Positions 44,671 through 54,465 of a stretch of DNA of 64,000 bases are shown here, piece by piece; the stretch's first letter is position 1, and each line of letters opens with the position of its first letter. The translations under genes and the position numbers were made by a program. The notes below the pieces were generated by a model. It had not been told where the DNA came from, did no database searches, and worked only from the letters and a program-made list of their open reading frames with translations. This DNA is from Xanthomonas sp. F10 (GTDB taxonomy: Bacteria; Pseudomonadota; Gammaproteobacteria; Xanthomonadales; Xanthomonadaceae): contig NZ_JACHNP010000003.1 in NCBI RefSeq assembly GCF_014206815.1, positions 248,001 through 312,000 of the forward strand, written 5' to 3'.

Positions 44671-46491
44671 TCACTCCCGCGGCGGCAGCACCGACAGCAC
44701 TTCCTCGATGGTGGTCAGTCCGGCGGCCACCTTTTCCAGGCCGGCGCGGCGCAGCGTGCGCACGCCCTCGTCCTGGGCGGCGCGGCTGAAACCGGCCAGG
44801 TCCATGTCGGCGCGGATCAGGGTGCGCAGGCGCGGAGTCACCGGCAGCAGTTCGTACAGGCCCACGCGGCCCAGGTAACCGGTGCGGCGGCATTCCAGGC
44901 AGCCGACCGGGGCGTAGGGCTGCAGCGGCTCGGGCAAGGCCTCGCCCGGGTCGCGCAACGCGTCCCACTCGTGCGGCTCCAGCGTGTGCGGCCGCTTGCA
45001 GTGGCCGCACAGGGTGCGCACCAGGCGCTGCGCCAGCACGCCGTTGAGGGTGGAGGCGACCAGGTAGTGCGGCACGCCCAGGTCGAGCAGGCGGGTGATC
45101 GCCGAGGGCGCGTCGTTGGTGTGCAGGGTCGACAGCACCAGGTGTCCGGTCAGCGAGGCCTGCACCGCCATCTGCGCGGTTTCCAGGTCGCGGATTTCGC
45201 CGATCATGATGATGTCCGGGTCCTGCCGCAGCAGGGTGCGCACGCCGCTGGCGAAGTCCAGGTCGATGTTGGGCTGCACCTGCATCTGGTTGAATTCGGT
45301 GGCGATCATCTCGATCGGGTCTTCCACGCTGCACACGTTCACGTCCGGCGTGGCCAGGCGCTTGAGCGTGGAATACAGCGTGGTGGTCTTGCCCGAGCCG
45401 GTGGGGCCGGTGACCAGCACGATGCCGTGCGGGCGTTCCACCAGCGCGTTCCAGCCCGCCGCTTCCTGCGCGCTGAAGCCGAGCTGATCCACGCTCTTGA
45501 ACGCCGCATCAGGGTCGAAGATGCGCATCACGCACTTCTCGCCGAAGGCGGTGGGCATGGTCGACAGGCGCATCTCGGTCTCGCGCCCGCCCGGCGAGCG
45601 GGTCTTGATGCGCCCGTCCTGCGGGCGCCGCCGCTCGGCCAGGTCCATGCGCCCGAGCACCTTGATGCGGCTGACGATGGCGGTCATCACCGCCGGCGGC
45701 ACTTCCAGCACCTTGTGCAGCACGCCGTCGATGCGGAAGCGCATGCGCCCGGCCTCGCGCCGCGGCTCCAGATGGATGTCGCTGGCGCGCTGCTCGTAGG
45801 CGTACTGCAGCAGCCAGTCGACGATGTGCACGATGTGGTGGTCGTCGGCGTTGACGTCGCCGCCGCGGCCCAGTTCCACCAGTTGCTCGAAGCTGGGCAG
45901 GCCGCTGCTCTGCTCGGTGCGCCCGTCCTTGGCGCCGCGCACCGAGCGGGTCACGCCGAAGAACTCCATCGTGTAGCGATGCAGGTCCAGCGGGTTGACC
46001 ACCACCACTTCGATGCGGCGCCGCGCCAGGTGCTGCACGTCGCCGAGCCAGTCCAGCGCCAGCGGTTCGCTGGTCGCCACCAGCAGGCGCTCGGGCTGCA
46101 GCGCGAGCGGCAGGATGCGGTGGCGGCGCGCGTAGGCGTGCGAAACCACGCCGGTGACCGCGGCCACGTCGACCCGGGTCGGATCGATGCGCAGGTAGCG
46201 CAAGCCGCAACGCTGCGCCAGCCATTCGGTCAGCCGCTCCAGGCTCAGCTCGCTGCCCGGCGGGCGGGTCGCGGCCAGTTTCAGGTTGGACAGCAGCACC
46301 AGCGGATGCACGTCGCTGACGGTGCGCGCGGTCTGCGCCGAGAACTGCACGCGGCCGCGTTCGGCCGGTGCGACCAGGCCGTCGGCGAGCAGCGCGGCAG
46401 CCACGCGCTCGAAGCTCAGCCGGCCCGGCGGCAAGGCCACGGTGGGTTCGGCGGGCGACGACGCGGGCGGCGCGGCAGGGCGCGAATCCAT
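44671..46491 (-). CDS. GspE/PulE family secretion ATPase (orphan)
   Basis: A 606-residue cytoplasmic ATPase of the type II secretion/type IV pilus class. The N-terminal part has an MshEN-like domain (RCGLRYLRIDPTRVDVAAV, ILPLALQPERLLVATSEPL). Walker A IVLVTGPTGSGKTTTLYSTL, Asp box (MIGEIRDLETAQMA) and His box (GHLVLSTLHTNDA) are intact, and the zinc-binding pairs CGHC and CLEC are present. No other secretion or pilus gene is in the window, so its machine is unknown. Ends near the family A repeat. Confidence 0.92.
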   Translation of the reverse strand: MDSRPAAPPASSPAEPTVALPPGRLSFERVAAALLADGLVAPAERGRVQFSAQTARTVSDVHPLVLLSNLKLAATRPPGSELSLERLTEWLAQRCGLRYLRIDPTRVDVAAVTGVVSHAYARRHRILPLALQPERLLVATSEPLALDWLGDVQHLARRRIEVVVVNPLDLHRYTMEFFGVTRSVRGAKDGRTEQSSGLPSFEQLVELGRGGDVNADDHHIVHIVDWLLQYAYEQRASDIHLEPRREAGRMRFRIDGVLHKVLEVPPAVMTAIVSRIKVLGRMDLAERRRPQDGRIKTRSPGGRETEMRLSTMPTAFGEKCVMRIFDPDAAFKSVDQLGFSAQEAAGWNALVERPHGIVLVTGPTGSGKTTTLYSTLKRLATPDVNVCSVEDPIEMIATEFNQMQVQPNIDLDFASGVRTLLRQDPDIIMIGEIRDLETAQMAVQASLTGHLVLSTLHTNDAPSAITRLLDLGVPHYLVASTLNGVLAQRLVRTLCGHCKRPHTLEPHEWDALRDPGEALPEPLQPYAPVGCLECRRTGYLGRVGLYELLPVTPRLRTLIRADMDLAGFSRAAQDEGVRTLRRAGLEKVAAGLTTIEEVLSVLPPRE

Positions 46492-46532
46492 GGTCCAGGT
46501 CCGGTGCGCGGAAGTCCCCGCGAGTCGGTCGC

Positions 46533-46538
46533 TATACT
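46533..46538 (+). promoter_or_regulatory. -10 element of glyQ
   Basis: TATACT is close to consensus and lies 29 bases before the glyQ ATG. The -35 region is poor. Confidence 0.5.
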
Positions 46539-46567
46539 AGCGCACCCCTCAACCGGCCCCCTGCGAG

Positions 46568-47476
<909 letters not shown>

Positions 47477-47482
47477 TGCAAG

Positions 47483-47609
47483 CCCCTCTCCCACCGGGAG
47501 AGGGGTTGGGGTGAGGGTACGCCGGCACGCACGGCCGGCTGCTCCGACTCCCCAGGCGCCCGCACCCTCATCCGCCCCTTCGGGGCACCTTCTCCCGCAG
47601 GGAGAAGGA
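47483..47609. repeat. Interspersed repeat (family C) between glyQ and glyS
   Basis: Begins with CCCCTCTCCC...GGGAGAGGGGTTGGGG (a hairpin plus G-rich tail) and ends with GGGGCACCTTCTCCC-GCAGGGAGAAGG, a second hairpin. A very similar unit lies at 50130-50255. It nearly fills the glyQ-glyS gap. Confidence 0.85.
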
Positions 47610-47631
47610 ACCGCTAAGCAAGGTCTGACAC

Positions 47632-49851
47632 ATGAGCCAACACCTTCCCCTGCTGATCGAACTGGGCACCGAGGAACTGCCGGTCAAGGCATTGCCGGGC
47701 CTGGCCCAGGCGCTGTTCGACGGCGTGATCGCCGGGCTGGAGAAGCGCGGCATCGCGGTCGAACGCGGCGACGCCAAGCCGCTGTCCACGCCGCGCCGGC
47801 TGGCGGTGCTGCTGCCGGGCGTGGCCGTCGAGCAACCGGAGCAGCGCGCGGAAGTGCTCGGCCCCTACCTCAACATCGCGCTGGACGCCGACGGCCAGCC
47901 GACCAAGGCGCTGCAGGGCTTCGCTGCCAAGGCCGGGATCGACTGGACCGCGCTGGAGCGCACCAGCGACGCCAAGGGCGAACGCTTCGTGCACCGGGCG
48001 GTGAACCCGGGTGCGCGCACCGCCACGCTGCTGCCGGAGATCCTGCGCGAGGCGATCGCGGCAATGCCGATCCCCAAGCCGATGCGCTGGGGCGATCACG
48101 ACTACGGCTTCGCGCGGCCGGTGCAGTGGCTGGTGCTGCTGTTCGGCAGCGAGGTGGTGCCGATGCCGCTGTTCGGCGTGGAGGCCGGCCGCGACAGCCG
48201 CGGCCACCGCTTCCTGCACGACGCGCCGGTGCCGCTGGCGCAGCCGGGCGACTACGTGGCCGCGCTGCAGGCCGCGCAGGTACTGGTGGACCCGGACCTG
48301 CGCCGCGCGCGCATCGTCGCCGAAGTCGAGCAGGCCGCACGCGACGCAGGCGGCAGCGCGCGCATCGCCGAAGACAACCTGGAGCAGGTGGTGAACCTGG
48401 TCGAATGGCCGTCGGCGGTGCTGTGCAAGTTCGAGCCGGCGTTCCTGGCGGTGCCGCAGGAAGCGCTGATCGAGACCATGGAGAGCAACCAGAAGTTCTT
48501 CCCGGTGCTGGATGCCGGCGGCAAGCTCACCGAGCACTTCATCGGCATCGCCAACATCGTCTCGCGCGACGTCGCCGAAGTGGCCAAGGGCTACGAGCGG
48601 GTGATCCGCCCGCGCTTCGCCGACGCCAAGTTCTTCTTCGACGAAGACCTCAAGCAGGGCCTGGAGGCGATGGGCGCCGGCCTGGCCAGCGTCACCTACC
48701 AGGCCAAGCTCGGCAGCATCGCCGACAAGGTGCAGCGCGTGGCCGCGCTGGCCGAGGCGATCGCCGCGCAGGTCGGCGTGGATCCGGCACAGGCGCGCCG
48801 TGCCGCCGAGCTCAGCAAGAACGACCTGCAGTCGCGCATGGTCAACGAGTTCCCGGAACTGCAGGGCATCGCCGGCCGCCACTACGCGCTCGCCGCCGGC
48901 GAACCGAGCGAGATCGCCCTGGCGATCGACGAGGCCTACCAACCGCGCTTCGCCGGCGACGACATCGCGCTGTCGCCGCTTGGCAAGGTACTGGCGATCG
49001 CCGAACGCCTGGACACGCTGGCCGGTGGCTTCGCCGCCGGGTTGAAGCCGACCGGCAACAAGGATCCGTTCGCGCTGCGGCGCAATGCGCTGGGGTTGGC
49101 GCGGACGGTGATTGAGAGTGGGTTTGATCTCGAACTGAAGACGCTCCTATCGACTGCTGCGACCCAGGCAATGGAGGCGATTCGACGCTCTGCGTTGCTG
49201 AAGAAGCTGGATGCCGCAGCACAGGCGAAGCGCGAAGGCGCTGAGACTGCGCCCGGCCAACATCAAGTCGGCGCGGTTTCACTGGAGCAGGTCGAAGAGA
49301 TCTTCGACTTCATCGTCGACCGCCTGCGCGGTTACTACACCGATAAGGGTGTTCCGGCAACGCAGTTCAACGCCGTAGCCGCGCTGTTCTCGGTCGCGGC
49401 TGAAGCCGCTCCTACGACGGCGCCGACGACCGCGGTGGCGGGTTCGCTGTACGACTTCGACCGCCGCATCGACGCGATCGGCACATTTGCCGCGTTGCCG
49501 GAGGCCGAGGCGCTGGCCGCGGCCAACAAGCGCATCCGCAACATCTTGCGCAAGGCCGAGGGCGAGATTCCGGCGCAGGTCGACGCGGGCCTGCTGCGTG
49601 AACCGGCCGAACGCGCGCTGGCCGAGGCGGTGGAAGCGGCCATCGCCGAGACCGACGGCGCGCTGCGCCAGCACGACTACGTCACCGTGTTGAACTTCCT
49701 GGCGCGGCTGCGTCCGCAGGTGGACGCGTTCTTCGACGGCGTGATGGTCAACGCCGACGACCCGGCGCTGCGCCGCAACCGCCTGGCCCTGCTCAAGCGC
49801 CTGGGCGATCGCCTCGGCAGCGTCGCCGCGATCGAGCACTTGTCGGCGTAA
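47632..49851 (+). CDS. glyS: Glycyl-tRNA synthetase beta subunit
   Basis: A 739-residue subunit needed for tRNA binding and stability of the alpha2beta2 enzyme. [62 protein letters not shown] and [14 protein letters not shown] are typical. It is about 50 residues longer than the E. coli protein (689): there is extra sequence at about residues 503-550 ([20 protein letters not shown]) and about 583-603 ([19 protein letters not shown]). Both places contain matches to the family A repeat in frame. The core looks intact, so the enzyme is probably functional. Confidence 0.95.
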   Translation: MSQHLPLLIELGTEELPVKALPGLAQALFDGVIAGLEKRGIAVERGDAKPLSTPRRLAVLLPGVAVEQPEQRAEVLGPYLNIALDADGQPTKALQGFAAKAGIDWTALERTSDAKGERFVHRAVNPGARTATLLPEILREAIAAMPIPKPMRWGDHDYGFARPVQWLVLLFGSEVVPMPLFGVEAGRDSRGHRFLHDAPVPLAQPGDYVAALQAAQVLVDPDLRRARIVAEVEQAARDAGGSARIAEDNLEQVVNLVEWPSAVLCKFEPAFLAVPQEALIETMESNQKFFPVLDAGGKLTEHFIGIANIVSRDVAEVAKGYERVIRPRFADAKFFFDEDLKQGLEAMGAGLASVTYQAKLGSIADKVQRVAALAEAIAAQVGVDPAQARRAAELSKNDLQSRMVNEFPELQGIAGRHYALAAGEPSEIALAIDEAYQPRFAGDDIALSPLGKVLAIAERLDTLAGGFAAGLKPTGNKDPFALRRNALGLARTVIESGFDLELKTLLSTAATQAMEAIRRSALLKKLDAAAQAKREGAETAPGQHQVGAVSLEQVEEIFDFIVDRLRGYYTDKGVPATQFNAVAALFSVAAEAAPTTAPTTAVAGSLYDFDRRIDAIGTFAALPEAEALAAANKRIRNILRKAEGEIPAQVDAGLLREPAERALAEAVEAAIAETDGALRQHDYVTVLNFLARLRPQVDAFFDGVMVNADDPALRRNRLALLKRLGDRLGSVAAIEHLSA
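49135..49150. repeat. Degenerate family A repeat half inside glyS
   Basis: CTGAAGACGCTCCTAT resembles the CTGAAGCCGCTCCTAC arm of family A, with two mismatches. It sits where GlyS departs from the usual family sequence. Confidence 0.4.
49394..49415. repeat. Family A repeat half inside glyS
   Basis: GCGGCTGAAGCCGCTCCTAC is an exact match to the right arm of the family A repeat and is read in frame as AAEAAPT within the extra segment of GlyS. Confidence 0.8.
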
Positions 49852-49960
49852 GCGCCAACTTCGTCATCCGGAACGGGCCGCCTAGCGCGACCCGTTTTCG
49901 TTTCATCGCGATGGCTGCCGCCACGATGCGCGGCGCCACTGGCTTCGACAGGCACCAATG

Positions 49961-49985
49961 CGTCGGGACTGAAGTCCCTCCCACA
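49961..49985. repeat. Interspersed repeat (family B), copy 1
   Basis: Core CGGGACTGAAGTCCCTCCCA, in which GGGACT pairs with AGTCCC. A distant partner, GACTTCAGTCGCGAC, lies about 45 bases on. The same core recurs at 54066-54090. Confidence 0.7.
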
Positions 49986-50129
49986 CCGTCTCCAGCCCGC
50001 TCTCCGCAAGCACAGACTTCAGTCGCGACGCGCGAACGCCGGCAAGCTCCACAGCAAACCAAGGAAGCGCCCGACTAGATCCTGTCCGCGGTGCGCATAC
50101 AGCCGACGGTGTGCAGCCCCCTGCTCAAG

Positions 50130-50255
50130 CCCCTCTCCCCTCGGGAGAGGGGTTGGGGTGAGGGTACGGCGCGAAGCGACCCGTGTGTGGGTGCACGAGG
50201 CTTCGCCCGTACCCTCATCCGCCCTTTGGGGCACCTTCTCCCGCAGGGAGAAGGA
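50130..50255. repeat. Interspersed repeat (family C), copy 2
   Basis: Same two-hairpin structure as the element between glyQ and glyS (CTCTCCCCTCGGGAGAGG and CTTCTCCCGCAGGGAGAAG), with a variable centre. Confidence 0.85.
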
Positions 50256-50363
50256 ACAGCGGCAAGTCCACGCACTACACGCACTAAACCCAAGCCTCAC
50301 CACCCGCAGCGCAACGCACCCCGCCGTTACGAATCCCCAATCCCAACTCCCCAATCCCGGCTC

Positions 50364-52340
50364 TCAATCAAACAACGCCTGGATCGCCGCCAGCCCCGCG
50401 TTGGCGCGCTCCTTCTTGCGCGCGGCGTCGGCCACCGGGTCGGCGCCGTCGCGTTGCATTTCCTCGGCGGGGATCTCGTCGAAGAAGCGGCTGGGCTTGA
50501 GCCGGATGTGCTCGCCGAACTTGCGGGTGAGCTTGCTGTAGCTCATCCACAGCTGCTCCTTGGCGCGGGTGATGCCCACGTACAGCAGGCGCCGTTCTTC
50601 CTGCAGGTTGCCCTCTTCCAGGCTGACCTCGTGCGGCAGCACGCCGTCCTCGCAGCCGACGATGAACACGTAGCGGAACTCCAGGCCCTTGGACGCGTGC
50701 ATGGTCATCATCCGCACCTGGTTGCCGCCGTCGTCCTTGTCGTTGCGCGACAGCAGCGCCAGCTGCGCGGCCAGGTCGCCGACGGTGGCGCCGCGCGGGC
50801 CGCCTTCGAACCACTTGGCCAGTTCTTCCAGGTTGCCGCGGCGGCGCTGGAAACTCGCTTCGTCCTTGCACTGACTGCGCAGTTCGCGGATCAGCCCCGA
50901 CTGCTCGGCCAGTTGGCGCACCACGTCGGCCGAGGACAGCGTGGTCGAGGCCGCGCGCAGTTCGTGCAGGATGTCGACGAAGTCGCTCAGGCCGTTGGCT
51001 GCGCGCGGCGGCAATTGCTGCAGCGCGCCCACCGACTCGGCCGCGCGCGACATCGGCAGGTGCTTGGCCGAGGCCAGTTCGGCCAGCTTGGCCAGCGAGG
51101 TCGCGCCGACCTCGCGCTTGGGCGCCTGCACCGCGCGCAGGAACGCCGCGTCGTCGTCGGGATTGACCAGCAGGCGCAGCCAGGACAGCACGTCCTTGAC
51201 CTCCTGCCGCTCCAGGAACGCGGTGCCGCCGGTGATGTGGTACGGCACGCCGGCCATCTGCAGCGCCTTTTCCAGCGGCCGCGACTGGAAGTTGCCGCGG
51301 AACAGGATGCAGAAGTCGCTCCACGGCACCTGCTTGGCGGTGCCCAGGTAGGCGATCTCGGCAGCCACCTTCTCCGCCTCGTGCTCGCTGTCGCGGCACT
51401 CCCATACGCGGATGCGCTCGCCGTCGGCCTGGTCGCTCCACAGCGTCTTCAGGTGCTCGTGCGGGTTGTGCGCGATCAGGGCATTGGCCGCGCGCAGCAC
51501 GCGGTTGGAGCAGCGGTAGTTCTGCTCCAGCTTGATGATCTGCAGGGCCGGGTAGTCGCGGCCCATCTGCATCAGGTTTTCCGGATTGGCGCCGCGCCAG
51601 GCGTAGATGCTCTGGTCGTCGTCGCCCACGCAGGTGAAGTTGCCGCGCGGGCCGGCCAGCATCTTCAGCAGGCGGTACTGCGCGTCGTTGGTGTCCTGGC
51701 TTTCGTCCACCAGCAGGTAGCCGATGCGTTCGCGCCAGGCCATCACGATGTCCTCGTTCTCCTCCAGCACCTGCACCGGCAGGCGGATCAGGTCGTCGAA
51801 GTCCACCGCATTGAAGGTGCTCAGCCGCGCCTGGTAGCGCTCGTACAGGCTGGCCGCTTCCTGCTCGCGGTTGCTGCGCGCCGCCGCCATCGCCTGTTCC
51901 GGCGACAGCCCGGCGTTCTTGGCGCGCGAGATCAGGTTCTTGGCGTCCTCGATCGCATCGGGCTTGGCGCCGGGCATCAGGTCCTTGATCTGCGCGGCGG
52001 CATCGTCGGCGTCGAAGATCGAGAAGCCGCGCTTCAGTCCCACCGCGGCATGTTCGATCTGCAGGAACTTCAGCCCCAGGGCGTGGAAGGTGCAGATGGT
52101 CAGGCCGTCGGCGGCCTCGCTGCGGATGCGCTTGGCCACGCGCTCGCGCATTTCCTTGGCCGACTTGTTGGTGAAGGTGATCGCGGCGATGCGCTTGGCC
52201 GGGTAGCGGCCACTGGCAATCAGGTGCGCGATCTTTTCCACGATCACGCGGGTCTTGCCGCTGCCGGCGCCTGCCAGCACCAGCAACGGACCTTCGCAAT
52301 GCAGGACCGCGGCGCGTTGGGGAGGATTGAGACCGTGCAT
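50364..52340 (-). CDS. rep: ATP-dependent DNA helicase Rep (UvrD/Rep superfamily I)
   Basis: A 658-residue 3'-5' helicase that helps replication past protein blocks. Motifs: Q motif [12 protein letters not shown], Walker [41 protein letters not shown] (motif II), [14 protein letters not shown] (III), [16 protein letters not shown] (IV), and [11 protein letters not shown] then [11 protein letters not shown] (V-VI). Length is close to E. coli Rep (673). A TACAAT -10 box lies 22 bases upstream. Confidence 0.93.
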   Translation of the reverse strand: MHGLNPPQRAAVLHCEGPLLVLAGAGSGKTRVIVEKIAHLIASGRYPAKRIAAITFTNKSAKEMRERVAKRIRSEAADGLTICTFHALGLKFLQIEHAAVGLKRGFSIFDADDAAAQIKDLMPGAKPDAIEDAKNLISRAKNAGLSPEQAMAAARSNREQEAASLYERYQARLSTFNAVDFDDLIRLPVQVLEENEDIVMAWRERIGYLLVDESQDTNDAQYRLLKMLAGPRGNFTCVGDDDQSIYAWRGANPENLMQMGRDYPALQIIKLEQNYRCSNRVLRAANALIAHNPHEHLKTLWSDQADGERIRVWECRDSEHEAEKVAAEIAYLGTAKQVPWSDFCILFRGNFQSRPLEKALQMAGVPYHITGGTAFLERQEVKDVLSWLRLLVNPDDDAAFLRAVQAPKREVGATSLAKLAELASAKHLPMSRAAESVGALQQLPPRAANGLSDFVDILHELRAASTTLSSADVVRQLAEQSGLIRELRSQCKDEASFQRRRGNLEELAKWFEGGPRGATVGDLAAQLALLSRNDKDDGGNQVRMMTMHASKGLEFRYVFIVGCEDGVLPHEVSLEEGNLQEERRLLYVGITRAKEQLWMSYSKLTRKFGEHIRLKPSRFFDEIPAEEMQRDGADPVADAARKKERANAGLAAIQALFD

Positions 52341-52361
52341 GAAGACTTCCCTTGGCCGCGC

Positions 52362-52367
52362 ATTGTA
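52362..52367 (-). promoter_or_regulatory. -10 element of rep
   Basis: TACAAT on the minus strand, 21 bases from the start; AAGGGAAG between them is a plausible ribosome-binding site. Confidence 0.45.
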
Positions 52368-52462
52368 CCGGGCGCCGGCCGGCGGCGACGCCCCGCCTCC
52401 GCGCCGGCGCTGAACCCGTTCGCGATCCGGCCGACGAAGGCCGGGGCGCGCGGCCGCCGCGC

Positions 52463-52468
52463 TAGAAT
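52463..52468 (+). promoter_or_regulatory. -10 element placed for a leaderless tdk transcript
   Basis: TAGAAT ends 7 bases before the tdk ATG. Confidence 0.5.
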
Positions 52469-52475
52469 CGGCGGC

Positions 52476-53096
52476 ATGGCGAAACTGTATTTCTACTATT
52501 CGGCGATGAACGCCGGCAAGACCACCACGCTGCTGCAGTCGGCGCACAACTATCGCGAGCGCGGCATGCGCACGGCGATCCTGACGCCGCGGCTAGACCA
52601 CCGCGCCGGCAGCGGCGTGGTCGCCTCGCGCATCGGCCTGCGCGCCGACGGCATGCCGTTCGTCGCCGAGACCGATCTGCTGGCCACCATCGAGGCCGAC
52701 ATCGCCAGCCACGGGCCACTGCATTGCGTGCTGGTGGACGAGGCCCAGTTCCTCAGCCGTGCGCAGGTCTGGCAGCTCAGCGAAGTGGTCGACCGGCTGC
52801 GCATCCCGGTGCTCTGTTACGGCCTGCGCACCGATTTCCGCGGCGAACTGTTCGAGGGCAGCCAGTACCTGCTGGCCTGGGCCGACGAACTGCAGGAGAT
52901 CAAGACCATCTGCCACACCGGCAGCAAGGCGACGATGACCGTGCGCGTGGACGAGAACGGCCACGCGGTGCAGGACGGCCCGCAGGTGGAGATCGGCGGC
53001 AACGAGCGCTACGTGTCGGTCAGCCGCCCCGAGTTCAAGAAGATCATGCGCGGCGAAGGCCGCATCGATCCGCTGCAGATCGCGCTGCCGCTGTAA
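52476..53096 (+). CDS. tdk: Thymidine kinase (type II)
   Basis: A 206-residue enzyme that phosphorylates thymidine in the salvage pathway. P-loop [34 protein letters not shown], the lid-region [20 protein letters not shown] and [14 protein letters not shown] are family-typical. Only one Cys ([10 protein letters not shown]) remains where many type II kinases have Cys pairs for zinc, so the zinc site looks reduced. Full length. TAGAAT upstream suggests a leaderless mRNA. Confidence 0.95.
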   Translation: MAKLYFYYSAMNAGKTTTLLQSAHNYRERGMRTAILTPRLDHRAGSGVVASRIGLRADGMPFVAETDLLATIEADIASHGPLHCVLVDEAQFLSRAQVWQLSEVVDRLRIPVLCYGLRTDFRGELFEGSQYLLAWADELQEIKTICHTGSKATMTVRVDENGHAVQDGPQVEIGGNERYVSVSRPEFKKIMRGEGRIDPLQIALPL

Positions 53097-53112
53097 CGCG
53101 ACTGCAACCGCC

Positions 53113-53133
53113 GACGCACCGTGCTGGTGCGTC
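53113..53133 (+). terminator. Hairpin after tdk
   Basis: GACGCACC and GGTGCGTC pair perfectly around GTGCT, 16 bases after the tdk stop. There is no T-run, so termination would not be classical. Confidence 0.4.
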
Positions 53134-53225
53134 AGGTCTGGAGGCGATGAACCGTGGCTGACGCGTGCCGCACGCGCGGCGGTGCCTATGCCATCAGTCT
53201 ATGGAGCGCCCCCGGGCGGCATGCC

Positions 53226-53231
53226 TAGAAT
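53226..53231 (+). promoter_or_regulatory. -10 element of the Sel1-like gene
   Basis: TAGAAT, the same hexamer as before tdk, 21 bases before the ATG. Confidence 0.4.
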
Positions 53232-53252
53232 CGCGCCGATCGCACTCATGGG

Positions 53253-54020
53253 ATGAGGAACATGCTTTCGTTGAAAGGATTTTTCGCCGCCAGCGGTACC
53301 GCATTGGCCTGTGCCCTGCTGCTTGCCCTCCCCGGCCCCGCCGCTGCGGCCCCGGGCGACCACACCTTCCAGGACATCCCGGCGCAGGTCCTGACCGACG
53401 GCTTCCTCGACGCGCACCTGGACCTGTTCTATCGCCGCGCCGGCATCCGCGCCGACAAGAAGGGCGAGTACGCCGAGGCCAGGAAGCAGTACCAGTTGGC
53501 CGCCCGCTATGCCGACAAGCCGTCGCAGGCGCGGCTGGGCGAAATGTACTGGGAAGGCCAGGGCGGCGCCGCCGACCATACGATGGGCTTCCTGTGGATG
53601 GCGCTGGCCGCCGAGCGCGGCTACGACCAGTTCGGCGCGCGCAAGATGGAGTACTGGAACCAGTTGACCCCGGACGAGCGCAAGCGCGCGGTCAAGCTCG
53701 ACAAGTCCATGCTCGCCGAGTACGGCGACCAGGTCGCCAAGCCGCGCCAGGAAGCGGTATTGCGGCGCGAAGCGATGCGCAGCACCGGCGGCCTGCTCGG
53801 CCACTCCGGTGCGGCCGGCCCGCTGTCGATCAACGGCCCGCGCGGCGGCAGCATCGATCCGGAAGTGTTCTACGCCAAGCAGTTCTGGGAACCGAGCGCG
53901 TACTGGAAGCTGCAGGACCAGGTGTGGGACGGCCGCACCCCGGGCCGGGTCGACATCGGCGATGTCGAGGACATCAGCACGGACGCCACGCCGCCGCCGC
54001 AGGAGCCGGCCAAGCACTGA
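53253..54020 (+). CDS. Exported protein with one Sel1-like repeat
   Basis: A 255-residue protein with signal peptide TALACALLLALPGPAAA. A Sel1-type helical pair is read in GEYAEARKQYQLAARYADKPSQARLGEMYWEGQGG followed by ADHTMGFLWMALAAERGY (described by position: residues about 70-125). The rest (AEYGDQVAKPRQEAVLRREA, FYAKQFWEPSAYWKLQD) has no recognised family. Sel1 repeats mediate protein contacts; role unknown. Downstream DNA is repeat-rich. Confidence 0.8.
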   Translation: MRNMLSLKGFFAASGTALACALLLALPGPAAAAPGDHTFQDIPAQVLTDGFLDAHLDLFYRRAGIRADKKGEYAEARKQYQLAARYADKPSQARLGEMYWEGQGGAADHTMGFLWMALAAERGYDQFGARKMEYWNQLTPDERKRAVKLDKSMLAEYGDQVAKPRQEAVLRREAMRSTGGLLGHSGAAGPLSINGPRGGSIDPEVFYAKQFWEPSAYWKLQDQVWDGRTPGRVDIGDVEDISTDATPPPQEPAKH

Positions 54021-54065
54021 GCGCAGGTCCGCCCTTGCGTCGCGCTTGTGGCGCGGCGCAAAGAG

Positions 54066-54090
54066 CGTCGGGACTGAAGTCCCTCCCACA
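54066..54090. repeat. Interspersed repeat (family B), copy 2
   Basis: Core CGGGACTGAAGTCCCTCCCA is identical to the copy at 49961. Confidence 0.7.
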
Positions 54091-54183
54091 GGAGAAGGCC
54101 CGGGTATCACCGCGTACTGCTAGGGCGGCAACGCCTGTCTGTATGCCGGATCGGCGGTGGGGCCCGCCTTATCGGTTAGGGGC

Positions 54184-54206
54184 GGTCGCGCTGAAGCCGC
54201 TCCTAC
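54184..54206. repeat. Family A repeat half with a 1-base deletion
   Basis: CGCGCTGAAGCCGCTCCTAC matches the right arm except for one missing G. Confidence 0.7.
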
Positions 54207-54287
54207 GGTTGGGCGGTCGGCCTGCGGGCGCCACAGATATGTGCTTCGTTGGGGGCGCGTCAATGCAGCTGCAACGTTGTACACGTT

Positions 54288-54310
54288 GTAGGAGCGGCTT
54301 CAGCCGCGAC
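54288..54310. repeat. Family A repeat half (left arm)
   Basis: GGAGCGGCTTCAGCCGCGAC is an exact left arm. Confidence 0.8.
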
Positions 54311-54465
54311 GAAGCAATACGTCGGCTGACGGGTCACCCCAGCGCTGACGCATCAGAATGCATCCAGGGCATCCCGGCCCGCGCTCACCCATACGCCAAC
54401 GGTGTGGCCGCCTGCACTTCGAAGATGCGACGGGCACACACTTCGGTTTTGCATACCCAGCCTGC

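Larger units (their letters stand above)
49852..50363. other. Repeat-rich spacer between convergent glyS and rep genes
   Basis: No gene is visible. It holds a family B element and a family C element, listed separately. The convergent position suits terminator-like hairpins. Confidence 0.5.
54021..54465. other. Repeat-rich spacer downstream of the Sel1-like gene
   Basis: No gene is visible. It holds one family B element and two family A halves; the two halves face each other about 80 bases apart and may be a decayed or expanded family A element. Confidence 0.5.

Noticed and set aside
44671-46491. Start of a type II secretion or type IV pilus operon
   Set aside because: Neighbours are glyQ and a repeat-filled spacer; no other pilus or secretion gene is present, so only an orphan ATPase is claimed.
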